From Streptacidiphilus jiangxiensis (GTDB taxonomy: Bacteria; Actinomycetota; Actinomycetes; Streptomycetales; Streptomycetaceae), in contig NZ_FOAZ01000011.1 of NCBI RefSeq assembly GCF_900109465.1, forward strand, positions 62,001-126,000: a stretch of 64,000 nucleotides of DNA, written 5' to 3'. The notes below the pieces were generated by a model. It was given only the letters and a program-made list of their open reading frames with translations. It was not told the origin of the DNA and ran no database searches. Positions 20,275 through 27,267 of this stretch are shown in pieces; positions within the stretch are counted from its first letter, which is position 1, and every line of letters begins with the position of its first letter. The position numbers and the translations under genes are program-made.

Positions 20275-20883
20275 CTACGCCGAGTCGGACTGCGGGCCAC
20301 TCCCGAGGGCGAGGCCCTCGGCAGTGGCGCCGGCCTGGCCGGCCTCCCCGGACCCCTCCCTGGCTGGACGGGCCGCCGCCAGCGCGAGCACCCGACCGGG
20401 GCCGGCGGCCTCTCCTACGCCCTCACCGGCGTTCCGCTCGGCGCGGGCCGCGGCGCGGCGCTGCTCGGCGATCCGGCCCCGCTCGGCCGTGGAGGCCACC
20501 AGCTCCGGCCGACCGCGCAGCGTCTTGCGGAAGACCGTCGTGCCGCGCGCGAGGTCGTGCCCCAGGGCCGTGGCCTCGATCTCGGCCGAGACTCCCTTGC
20601 CCTGACCCTCGGGCCGCTCCCACTCGCGCACCCGCATCCGGCCGGTGACCAGGAGCGGATCCCCGCAGCCGATCGACGTCAGCGCGTTCTCGGCCAGGCT
20701 GCGCCAAGCCCATACTGTGAAGTAGCTGGTGTCGCCCTCCACCCAGACCTGCCGCGGGCGATCGAAACGCCGCTCCGTCGCCGCCAGACGGAAGTGCGCC
20801 ACCGGCACCCCGCCGACTGTCGTCGCATACCGAACCTGGCTCACCGCGACCCCGACGAGCGTGACCAACGTGCCGTTCATCAT
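20275..20883 (-). CDS. Single-stranded DNA-binding protein paralogue
   Basis: A 202-residue OB-fold SSB. The core VTLVGVAVSQVRYATTVGGVPVAHFRLAATERR to DPLLVTGRMRVREW is typical. The C-terminus is a long Ala/Gly/Glu-rich tail ending GSGPQSDSA and lacks the acidic DDDIPF tip that recruits partner proteins in SsbA. It therefore resembles the accessory SsbB class; in Streptomyces SsbB serves chromosome segregation during sporulation. GGGGG lies 8 bases upstream of the first of two consecutive ATG codons (20883, 20880). The upstream extension to 20988 looks non-coding. Confidence 0.88.
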   Translation of the reverse strand: MMNGTLVTLVGVAVSQVRYATTVGGVPVAHFRLAATERRFDRPRQVWVEGDTSYFTVWAWRSLAENALTSIGCGDPLLVTGRMRVREWERPEGQGKGVSAEIEATALGHDLARGTTVFRKTLRGRPELVASTAERGRIAEQRRAAARAERNAGEGVGEAAGPGRVLALAAARPAREGSGEAGQAGATAEGLALGSGPQSDSA

Positions 20884-21287
20884 CGTGCAGCCCCCACTGG
20901 TCGTCCTCCGGCCCCGCCGGGGCCGCCTGCGACCACACTGCCGTGCTGCGCCGTCACCCGCGCCCGGTCGCGTCCCGTCTGTGGACAACCTGGGCCTGTG
21001 GACAACCTCGCCACCCTTATGGGTGCACTTTCACCGGACCCCCACACACTTCGCCCGGCCGTGCGACTCCATAACGGCTGAGGGGCAGCGCAGTAACGAG
21101 TGAACAACAGCAGCGGTCCATTGTTCCGCGACCGCTGCGCCCGCCCCACCCCACCTGCGATTATCAGACCGCCTCGCGGCGGGATTCGCCCGAACGACCC
21201 TGCCGCACGCACCCGACGCCGAGCCCGGCGCTGCTTATCCTGTCCCACGACAGGATCCGGCCGCCCGCCAGGCTCCGCGCCTAGCAA
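20884..21287. other. Intergenic region with three hairpins between ssb and tRNA
   Basis: No gene is supported. Visible structure: GGCCCCG/CGGGGCC around 20910-20924; GCAGCGGTC (21110-21118) with GACCGCTGC (21130-21138), a 9-bp stem with an 11-base loop; and ATCCTGTC-CCAC-GACAGGAT (21237-21256), a perfect 8-bp stem ending 31 bp before the tRNA. TGTGGACAACCT occurs twice within 30 bp near 20985-21010. The last palindrome lies where the tRNA promoter should be. Confidence 0.5.
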
Positions 21288-21360
21288 GCCCCCGTAGCTC
21301 AGTGGATAGAGCAGGTGCCTTCTAAGCACTTGGCCGCAGGTTCGAGTCCTGCCGGGGGCG
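21288..21360 (+). tRNA. tRNA-Arg (anticodon TCT)
   Basis: A 73-nt cloverleaf: acceptor GCCCCCG/CGGGGGC, D arm GCTC-AGTGGATA-GAGC, anticodon arm GGTGC-CTTCTAA-GCACT with anticodon TCT, T arm GCAGG-TTCGAGT-CCTGC, discriminator G. CCA is not encoded. It reads AGA, a rare codon in such GC-rich genomes, which makes it a possible translational control point (inference). Confidence 0.96.
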
Positions 21361-21731
21361 CTCTACTGGAACCTCTGACTCCTCAGGTCTACTGCGGTGT
21401 CTCCGCAGGTCAGAGGCTTGAAGTTGTATGGCGTGTACATTACCAGGCCCCTGCTGTGTGCAACAGGGGCAGTCCGGTTGAGTCCGAGCGCGACGCCGCC
21501 CGCAGTGTCCCCGAGGTCTGATGATCCGGCTGCTTTCGGCTCCAGGACGCACCCGATCGGGTCGGCGCGCGCGGCGAGTGACTCCACGGGCCTGCGGACG
21601 GCCGACATCCGGCGTAGCGTGATCACTGAGATTCGCTGTCCGCGGTACCGCTTCACTCTTGCTGCTGTTCGAGGACGCGACCCATCCAGGGTCGGCAGCA
21701 TGCCGACCCCCGTCCCGAACGGGAGAACGTT
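21361..21731. other. Intergenic region and cspA leader
   Basis: No convincing gene. GCCCCTG (21447-21453) and CAGGGGC (21464-21470) form a hairpin that could end tRNA transcription. GGGTCGGCA-GCA-TGCCGACCC (21689-21709) is a perfect 9-bp stem in the probable 5' leader of the cold-shock gene, 13 bases before its GGGAGAA ribosome site. The minus-strand reading through the tRNA yields the familiar spurious DSNLRPSA tail and is not a gene. Confidence 0.5.
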
Positions 21732-21935
21732 ATGGCTCAGGGCACCGTGAAGTGGTTCAACGCCGAGAAGGGCTTCGGCTTCATCGAGCAGGACGGCGGC
21801 GGTCCGGACGTGTTCGCGCACTTCCGCCAGATCACCGGCAACGGCTTCAAGGAGCTGCACGAGGGTGAGCGGGTGACCTTCGACGTCGAGCAGGGCCAGA
21901 AGGGTCCGCAGGCCACGAACATCGTCCGCGGCTGA
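21732..21935 (+). CDS. Cold-shock protein (CspA family)
   Basis: A 67-residue single cold-shock domain, an RNA chaperone that binds single-stranded RNA. Both RNP motifs are present: RNP1 KGFGFIEQ and RNP2-like DVFAHF (phenylalanine replaces the usual valine/isoleucine, giving VFAHFRQI rather than VFVHYS). The start ATG follows GGGAGAACGTT. It is followed by a strong terminator and preceded by a leader hairpin. Streptomycetes carry many such genes, so the exact paralogue cannot be named. Confidence 0.95.
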   Translation: MAQGTVKWFNAEKGFGFIEQDGGGPDVFAHFRQITGNGFKELHEGERVTFDVEQGQKGPQATNIVRG

Positions 21936-21954
21936 CACCAGCGGCACAACGCAA

Positions 21955-21986
21955 GGCCCCGGCCGCCCATGTGGGCGCCCGGGGCC
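21955..21986 (+). terminator. Terminator of the cold-shock gene
   Basis: GGCCCCGGCCGCC, loop CATGT, then GGGCGCCCGGGGCC form a long GC stem beginning 20 bp after the stop codon. There is no U-tract. Confidence 0.7.
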
Positions 21987-22313
21987 GATGCGTGTTCCGG
22001 GTCGGCAGCAGGCGGCGGTGTCACCCGTATTGGGGTGCGCCACGGCCGGAACGACCGGCCGCGGGGCGCCGCTCGCGGAGGCGGCGGCTGCGAGTCCCAC
22101 CGTCAGGCCGATGCCGAGAAGGCTGCCGATGACGGTCGCGCCGATGTGGTTGCCCAGGTGATCCCCCGATCGGTGAACGTCGGCAGCGTGATGCTGCCGA
22201 TCTTGGGGGGCGGTACGTCGGGCCTGGCGGATCGCACCAGATCAAGATCGCGTCATGGCTGATTCCGGACCGCCACGCGGTCCCCGTCTGGCGTTCGGAG
22301 GGTTCGGGCGGGA
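21987..22313. other. Intergenic region, possible decayed gene
   Basis: No complete gene is supported. On the minus strand, about 22170-22060 encodes a hydrophobic signal-like stretch (ATVIGSLLGIGLTVGLAAAA then SASGAPRP). It has no ATG, GTG or TTG before the hydrophobic core (only CTG after GGGGATCAC) and no stop before it runs antisense through the cold-shock gene. It may be a remnant of a small secreted protein. Confidence 0.3.
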
Positions 22314-22541
22314 TCAGATCCCACCCCGGGAGACCGTCGGGCCGTATTTCTCGGGCTCTCTCCACAGGATCCATGCCACGCGGTCCGCCGGCAGCGACAC
22401 CCTTCGGGGGGCCCTGTCTCCGCCGAGGTGCATGCCGACCCATCCGTGCTCGAGTTCAACCGGAAGATCCATCTCGCCCTCGAAGGTCTCGCCGTCGATC
22501 TGGACTCGCCCGGTGAAGCAGATGCGCGCTTCCCGATACAT
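22314..22541 (-). CDS. Small hypothetical protein, 75 residues
   Basis: Unrecognised. From ATG 22541 it reads MYREARICFTGRVQIDGETF and continues EGEMDLPVELEHGW, a pattern of short alternating strands like a small beta barrel, ending with WILWREPEKYGPTVSRGGI. Codon bias is less extreme than in neighbours, and the ribosome site is weak (CGTGGG). It is divergent from the aminotransferase gene; the gap of 200 bp holds that gene's promoter. It could be a genuine small protein or a chance open frame; the amphipathic composition makes me favour a gene. Confidence 0.45.
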   Translation of the reverse strand: MYREARICFTGRVQIDGETFEGEMDLPVELEHGWVGMHLGGDRAPRRVSLPADRVAWILWREPEKYGPTVSRGGI

Positions 22542-22702
22542 CCCACGACCCCGATTCCGCTGATGATCACTCCTGTGTTCCAGCGTGCGCCCGACATCCG
22601 CTCCGCGCACACCGAGAGCCCGGGAGGGTGCGACGGGGCCAGGGAGGGCGCGAGAGGGTCCGAGCGGGCCCGGGAGGGCTCGTCCGAGCGCGCCCCGGTC
22701 TC

Positions 22703-22754
22703 TTGTCGACGACGGAACGGGCTGCTAATTTGAACGTTCATATGAACGTTCAAA
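22703..22754 (+). promoter_or_regulatory. Promoter with 26-bp palindromic operator over a leaderless start
   Basis: TTGTCG (22703-22708) and TAATTT (22726-22731) are -35/-10-like elements 17 bp apart. Two TGAACGTTCA decamers (22731-22740 and 22743-22752) separated by TA, with flanking TT and AA, make a perfect palindrome from 22729 to 22754. It covers the end of the -10 box, the expected transcription start and the ATG (22742). There is no Shine-Dalgarno, so the mRNA is probably leaderless. A CG-centred site of this form suits a LacI-family repressor such as the one at 26126 (inference). Confidence 0.7.
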
Positions 22755-23911
22755 GATACCTTGCGCAGTTCCAGGAGCCCGCTGGGTACCTGGACTTCGG
22801 GCGGTTCGGGCCGATCTCCGCGGTGGCCGCCGAGGCGCTCGGCGACGCCGTCGGGTTGATGGCGGGCCACGGGTGGGACGCGTTGGAGGCGCTCGACGCG
22901 GCGACGGTGCGGGCCGCGCGGAGCGCGGGGAGGTTGCTCGGGGCGCGCGAGGAGGAGGTCGCGTTCGTCGGGTCCACGTCGCACGGGATGTTCGCGGCGG
23001 CGTTCGCCCTCGTCGGACCGCAGGGGGGCGGTGCGCGGCGGGGGAGCGTGCTGGTCGGGCGGCGGGACTTCCCGGCGGCCGTCTACCCGTGGCTGCGCGC
23101 CGAGGAGCATGGGGGTTTGACGGTTCGTCTCCTGGACGGACCGGCCACGGTCGACGCGGTGCGGGAGCGCCTGGATCCGGATGTGCGCGCGGTCTGCGTG
23201 TGTGCGGTGGACGGGGTGACCGGGTTCCGGGCGCCGCTGGCGGAGCTCAAGGAGCTGATCGGTCCGGATCGGGTGCTGGTGGTGGACGCCGTGCAGGCGC
23301 TGGGCGCCGTGCCGGTGGAGGCGGAGGCGGCCGACGTGCTGGCCTGTGGTGGCCAGAAGTGGCTGCGCGCCGGTTGGGGGGCCGCGCTGCTGCTCGTCCG
23401 GGAGCGGGTCCGGGAGCGCTTGCGGCCGGGGCTCGGTGGATGGGCGGGGGTGGTCGACCCGCTGGGCGGGTTCGACCACCCCCGCCCATCCCTCCCGGGG
23501 GCGCGGGCGCACACCCTGACGAATCCCGACGGGCCTGCCGTCGCAGCGCTCGGGGCCGGACTGCGGCTGGTGCAGGAGGTCGGGGTCGAGCGGATCAACG
23601 CGTTGATCGAGGAGGTCCTCGGTGAGCTCGGCGAGACCGCACGCGCGCTCGGCCTGCGGTGGGACCGGGGCCGGATCGGTGACGGTCCCGGCAGCGGGTT
23701 CGCCCGGATCGCGATGCCGGGCGTGGACCCGGCCGCCCTGCACGTGGCACTCGGTGACGTCGGTCTGACCACCACCCTGCGCGGCGAGTGGATCCGGCTG
23801 TCGCCGCACGCGTCGTCGACCACCCGCTCGCCGGACGCGGCGGCGCGGTTGCGCGCGGCGGTCCTGGCGATCGGTCAGCGGTCGACCCGGACACCGCTGC
23901 GGACCGGCTGA
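22742..23911 (+). CDS. Class V aminotransferase-like PLP enzyme
   Basis: A 389-residue fold-type I PLP protein resembling cysteine desulfurases, kynureninases and isopenicillin N epimerase-like enzymes. It has VGSTSHGMFAAAF (cofactor phosphate region), VVDAVQALGAVPV (Asp pairing with the pyridine N) and CGGQKWLRAGWG with the Schiff-base lysine. There is no conserved active-site cysteine loop typical of SufS, so desulfurase activity is unlikely. The ATG is embedded in the 26-bp palindrome and lacks a ribosome site. The upstream in-frame extension to 22628 contains the promoter and is rejected. The substrate is unknown; the neighbouring glycosidase and LacI gene suggest a link to sugar or amino-sugar metabolism (inference). 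Confidence 0.85.
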   Translation: MNVQRYLAQFQEPAGYLDFGRFGPISAVAAEALGDAVGLMAGHGWDALEALDAATVRAARSAGRLLGAREEEVAFVGSTSHGMFAAAFALVGPQGGGARRGSVLVGRRDFPAAVYPWLRAEEHGGLTVRLLDGPATVDAVRERLDPDVRAVCVCAVDGVTGFRAPLAELKELIGPDRVLVVDAVQALGAVPVEAEAADVLACGGQKWLRAGWGAALLLVRERVRERLRPGLGGWAGVVDPLGGFDHPRPSLPGARAHTLTNPDGPAVAALGAGLRLVQEVGVERINALIEEVLGELGETARALGLRWDRGRIGDGPGSGFARIAMPGVDPAALHVALGDVGLTTTLRGEWIRLSPHASSTTRSPDAAARLRAAVLAIGQRSTRTPLRTG

Positions 23912-24097
23912 GCCGGCCGGCGGGGACCGGGCGGGGGAGCAGGTCACGGGACCGGATGGGTTCCGCAGCCGCGCCAGACAGCCTCTGTCGCATTGCCCGG
24001 AGGCAGGGGCTGTCCGGCGTGCTGCGGAACCGTTCTCCTGTCGCTTCACCCGTCGCTTCACCCGTCCGAGCGCCCGTCGCAGCCGCCGCGCCGGACG

Positions 24098-24120
24098 TTG
24101 TCGGTGGCGCGGTGTAAGCC
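24098..24120 (+). promoter_or_regulatory. Possible PafBC-type promoter ahead of the GH36 gene
   Basis: TTGTCGGTG matches the actinobacterial RecA-NDp consensus TTGTCRGTG at all nine positions. After exactly eight bases comes TAAGCC, where the consensus is TANNNT. The final T is missing. It lies 74 bp before the ATG of the glycosidase. A sugar-catabolic gene would be an unexpected member of this regulon, so chance is a real possibility. Confidence 0.35.
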
Positions 24121-24141
24121 GGACAACACACAGAGCACACG

Positions 24142-24172
24142 GAACGTCAGAACGTCGGAACGTCAGAACGCG
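24142..24172. repeat. 8-bp tandem repeat GAACGTC in the GH36 leader
   Basis: GAACGTCA, GAACGTCG, GAACGTCA and GAACGCGC follow each other with an 8-bp period just upstream of the ribosome site. GAACGT is also the half-site of the palindrome at 22729-22754, so the array might be a set of regulator half-sites, or merely slippage. Confidence 0.5.
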
Positions 24173-24193
24173 CACCAGAGGAGGACACGAACG

Positions 24194-26002
24194 ATGACGA
24201 CCGCTCAGGACGTGTGGGAGCCGTACGCCGCCACCGCGGGGGCCGGGGGCGTGCTGCCGCGGCTCGTCTTCGCGGGCGGGCTGACGCTGCTGGTCACCGG
24301 TGAGGCACGGATCGAGGAGCTCGGCGCGCAGGTGGTCGAGGTGGAGGTGCGGTCGTCGGAGCCGGCACCCGTCGCCGACGCCGACGGCCGGGGGGCCGTG
24401 CGGATCGAGTGGCGGGTGCCCTGCGTCGACGCGGTGGCCTACTGGACGCCCGGCGCCGCCGACGGGGCGGGCTGGCTGCCCGCCGCGTGGTCCGCGCCCC
24501 GCCGGGTGTCCGTGGCGAGCGACGCGCCCGTCGGAGCCCTGGTCGGCACCGGGGACGTGGGCATCTGCACCTTTGCCACCCGCCCGGCGGGCGGCGCGGC
24601 CGAGGTGCTGATCGGCGCGGGAGTCGTCGAGGAGACCGGCGAGTTCCGCGTCTGGATGCAGGCGCCGGACGTTCTGACGGTCCGGATCGACACCTCGCGC
24701 CGGCACTTCGCCGACTGCCTCGCCGAGGTCGCCGAGTGGTGGGCGGCGGGCGAGCAGGTCCGGCCCGTGCGCGTGCCCGACGCGGCGCGGCGGCCCGCGT
24801 ACTCGACCTGGTACTCCATGCACCAGCAGGTGACGCCTGAGGCGGTGGAGCGTCAGGCCGCGCTCGGCAAGGAGTTGGGCCTGGACACGATCATCGTGGA
24901 CGACGGGTGGATGACGGGCGACCGCGGGCGCGGCTACGGCCACTGCGGCGACTGGGAGCCTGTCTCGCTGCCGGACACGGCCGCGCACGTCGCGCGGGTG
25001 CACGCGCTCGGAGTGCGCTACCTGCTCTGGTACGCGCTGCCGTTCGTCGGGCGCGCGAGCTCGGTGTGGGACGAGTTCCAGCCCTACGCACTGGCCCGCC
25101 TCGACGCGTTGGACGCCATCGTGGTCGACCCGCGCTACCAGGCCGTCCGTGCGCATCTGGCGGACCGTCTGGCGCGGGCGGTCGAGGAGTGGCACATGGA
25201 CGGATTGAAGATCGACTTCATCGACCGCTTCCATGTCGCGGAGCCGCCGCCAGTCGGGCCGGGGGCCGACTGCGCGAGCGTCGGGGAGGGGGTGGAGCGG
25301 TTGCTCGCGGAGATCCGCCGCCGGATCGACGCGGTCGCGCCGCACGCCATGGTGGAGACCCGCCAGCCGTATGTCTCGCCGGGTCTGTGGCCCTACGCGA
25401 CGATGATCCGCGCGGTGGACTGCCCCCTCGGGCCGGGCGAGAACCGGCGGCACACGATCGACACCCGGCTGGTCGCCGGTCCGCTCGCGGTCCACGCGGA
25501 CATGCTGATGTGGCATCCGGGCGAGCCCGTCGAGCAGATCGCCTGCCACCTGATCAACGTGCTCTTCGCGGTGCCGCAGATCTCCGTCGACCTGGCCCTG
25601 CTGTCCGAGGAGCAGCGCGAGGTGCTGGCGTTCTGGCTCGGTGTGTTCCGCGACCGCGCCGAGCTGTTGCAGCGAGGTGCGCTGCGTCCGTCCCGCCCCG
25701 ATCTCGGCTACCCGCTGGTCCGGGCGGAGAGCCACGCGGGTACGTCCGTCGCCGTCGCCCGTTACGCCGCACTGCCGGTCGACGCCGGGGGCGCGTGGCG
25801 GGAGCTGCTGATAGCCAACGCCGACGCTGATCCGTGCGTGGTGCTGCGGGGCGGGGCCGGCCGCGCGAGCGCGGTCGTCCGGGACGCGCGCGGGCGGGTT
25901 GTGGCCCGGGAGCTGTTCGAGCTGGACGCGGCAGCGGGTGCGGGCGCGCCCGTCTGCGTGACCGTCCCGCGCGGAGGGCTCGCTACGCTGACCAGGGAGT
26001 GA
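24194..26002 (+). CDS. GH36-type alpha-galactosidase (clan GH-D)
   Basis: A 602-residue cytoplasmic enzyme without signal peptide, predicted to hydrolyse alpha-galactosides by a retaining mechanism. An N-terminal beta-sandwich runs to about residue 200. The TIM barrel follows, starting at RPAYSTWYSMHQQVTPEAV with IIVDDGWM. Then come DGLKIDFIDRF with the nucleophile Asp, and MIRAVDCPLG with the likely acid/base Asp. A small C-terminal beta domain ends GGLATLTRE. It is shorter than canonical GH36 (about 700), so specificity is uncertain. The ATG follows AGGAGG. No sugar transporter is adjacent. The next gene is a LacI regulator on the same strand. Confidence 0.85.
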   Translation: MTTAQDVWEPYAATAGAGGVLPRLVFAGGLTLLVTGEARIEELGAQVVEVEVRSSEPAPVADADGRGAVRIEWRVPCVDAVAYWTPGAADGAGWLPAAWSAPRRVSVASDAPVGALVGTGDVGICTFATRPAGGAAEVLIGAGVVEETGEFRVWMQAPDVLTVRIDTSRRHFADCLAEVAEWWAAGEQVRPVRVPDAARRPAYSTWYSMHQQVTPEAVERQAALGKELGLDTIIVDDGWMTGDRGRGYGHCGDWEPVSLPDTAAHVARVHALGVRYLLWYALPFVGRASSVWDEFQPYALARLDALDAIVVDPRYQAVRAHLADRLARAVEEWHMDGLKIDFIDRFHVAEPPPVGPGADCASVGEGVERLLAEIRRRIDAVAPHAMVETRQPYVSPGLWPYATMIRAVDCPLGPGENRRHTIDTRLVAGPLAVHADMLMWHPGEPVEQIACHLINVLFAVPQISVDLALLSEEQREVLAFWLGVFRDRAELLQRGALRPSRPDLGYPLVRAESHAGTSVAVARYAALPVDAGGAWRELLIANADADPCVVLRGGAGRASAVVRDARGRVVARELFELDAAAGAGAPVCVTVPRGGLATLTRE

Positions 26003-26035
26003 CGGGGCCGACGTGGCGCACGCGCCCAGGTGCCC

Positions 26036-26105
26036 AGGTGGGCACGCGCAGGCACGGACACGCACGCGCACGCACGGACACGTACGGGCACGGGCACGTA
26101 CGTAG
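26036..26105. repeat. CACGSRCA-type microsatellite in the LacI leader
   Basis: GCACGCGCAGGCACGGACACGCACGCG and similar hexa-/octamer repeats of CACG with A/G variation fill most of the gap between the glycosidase stop and the LacI ribosome site. It can be read as Thr-His-Ala repeats but lies upstream of the better start. Confidence 0.5.
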
Positions 26106-26125
26106 AGGACGAGGAACGGGCGAGG

Positions 26126-27202
26126 GTGAGCGGGACGGGAGCGGCGGGTGCCGGCGGGCCGGGCCGTCGGCGACGGAGCGGGGCGACGATCGAGCAGGTC
26201 GCCCGCGAGGCGGGGGTGTCGCGGCAGACGGTGTCGAACGCGCTCAACGCGCCGGAGCGGGTGCGACCGGAGACGCTGGACCGGGTCCGTGCCGCCATCG
26301 AGCGGCTCGGCTACCAGCCGGACCAGTCCGCCCGTTCCCTGCGCACGGGCGAGCGCCGCACGCTCGCCTACCTCGCGCCCGTGGACGATCCGCACGACCC
26401 CAACCCGCTGATGGGCGGCTTCCTGGAGGCCCTGGTCGACGCCGCGGGTGCGGCGGGCTACCGCGTGCTGCTGTTCCGCCCCCGCCCGGGCGCGGCCGAT
26501 CCGACGGCCGCGGTCGAGGAGCTGATCGCGGCGCGGCAGGTGGACGGTTTCGTCCTCGCCGACGTGCTGCCGGACGATCCACGGGTGCGTCATCTGGCCG
26601 CGACGGGGCTGCCGTTCGTCTGCTTCGGACGGACCGGGCGCGGACTGCCGCAGGGCTGGGTCGACATCGACAACGCGGCGGCGATGGCCGCGGTGGCCGC
26701 GCACCTCGCCGAGCGCGGGCACCGGCACGTCGGTTATCTCGGGCCGGTGGACGACGCGGACCTGCCGTGGCTGGCCGAGCGTCGTGCGGGGTTCCGGGAC
26801 GCGGCCGGGCGGCACGGATTGGAGTTGGCGGTCGAGCAGACGGAGGAAGAGACGCACGCGGGCCTCGCGGTGAGGGCGCGCGCCCTGCTGCGCCCGTCGA
26901 GCAGCGGCGGCCGACGGGTGACGGCGATCGCGGCGGCGACGGATCTGTGCGCGTTGGCGGCCTACGAGGCGGTGCGGGGCGAGCGGCTGGCCGTCGGCGC
27001 GGATGTCGCCGTGGTCGGCTTCCACGACCTGCCGCTGTGCCGGGTGCTGCAACCGCCGCTCAGCTCCGTGCGGTTGCCGCTGCGGCGGATCGCCGCGGAG
27101 CTGGTCGACGGGCTGCTGGCACAGGTGCGGGGCGGCGACGTGCCCGCCGAGGGCGTGCTGCTGCCGGCGGAGCTGGTCGTCCGCGCGAGCAGCGGCGGCT
27201 GA
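26126..27202 (+). CDS. LacI-family transcriptional regulator
   Basis: A 358-residue repressor. The helix-turn-helix is TIEQVAREAGVSRQTVSNALNAPERVRPETLDRVRAAIERLGYQPDQSARSLRTG (hinge helix included), and the sugar-binding domain ends DVAVVGFHDLPLCRVLQPPLSSV. The GTG at 26126 has GAGGAA upstream; the longer in-frame start at 26030 would translate the microsatellite. It is the last gene of the aminotransferase-glycosidase block and the best candidate to bind the TGAACGTTCA palindrome at 22729-22754. The ligand may be a galactoside or its product (inference). Confidence 0.92.
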   Translation: MSGTGAAGAGGPGRRRRSGATIEQVAREAGVSRQTVSNALNAPERVRPETLDRVRAAIERLGYQPDQSARSLRTGERRTLAYLAPVDDPHDPNPLMGGFLEALVDAAGAAGYRVLLFRPRPGAADPTAAVEELIAARQVDGFVLADVLPDDPRVRHLAATGLPFVCFGRTGRGLPQGWVDIDNAAAMAAVAAHLAERGHRHVGYLGPVDDADLPWLAERRAGFRDAAGRHGLELAVEQTEEETHAGLAVRARALLRPSSSGGRRVTAIAAATDLCALAAYEAVRGERLAVGADVAVVGFHDLPLCRVLQPPLSSVRLPLRRIAAELVDGLLAQVRGGDVPAEGVLLPAELVVRASSGG

Positions 27203-27248
27203 ACCGCCGCCGCTCGCACAGCCCTTCGGGCCGGCGGCTGAACCGCCG
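27191..27248 (+). terminator. Two tandem hairpins with identical loops
   Basis: AGCGGCGGC-TGAACC-GCCGCCGCT (27191-27214, 9-bp stem) overlaps the LacI stop codon, whose TGA lies in the loop. A second copy, GGCGGC-TGAACC-GCCGCC, follows near 27233-27250. The unit CGGCGGCTGAACCGCCGCC is a direct repeat. Being between convergent genes, they probably terminate both lacI and the egt operon. Confidence 0.65.
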
Positions 27249-27267
27249 CCCCCGTTCGGCCTTCGCG

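Noticed and set aside
21322-21552. Minus-strand 76-codon frame through the tRNA ending DSNLRPSA
   Set aside because: A well-known artefact of antisense translation of tRNA genes.
21288-21731. Integration site for a mobile element at the tRNA-Arg gene
   Set aside because: No integrase, excisionase or direct repeat of the tRNA 3' end is found in the window.
21987-22200. Signal-peptide-like hydrophobic stretch on the minus strand
   Set aside because: No acceptable start codon, no stop before it enters the cold-shock gene antisense. Kept only as a possible remnant.
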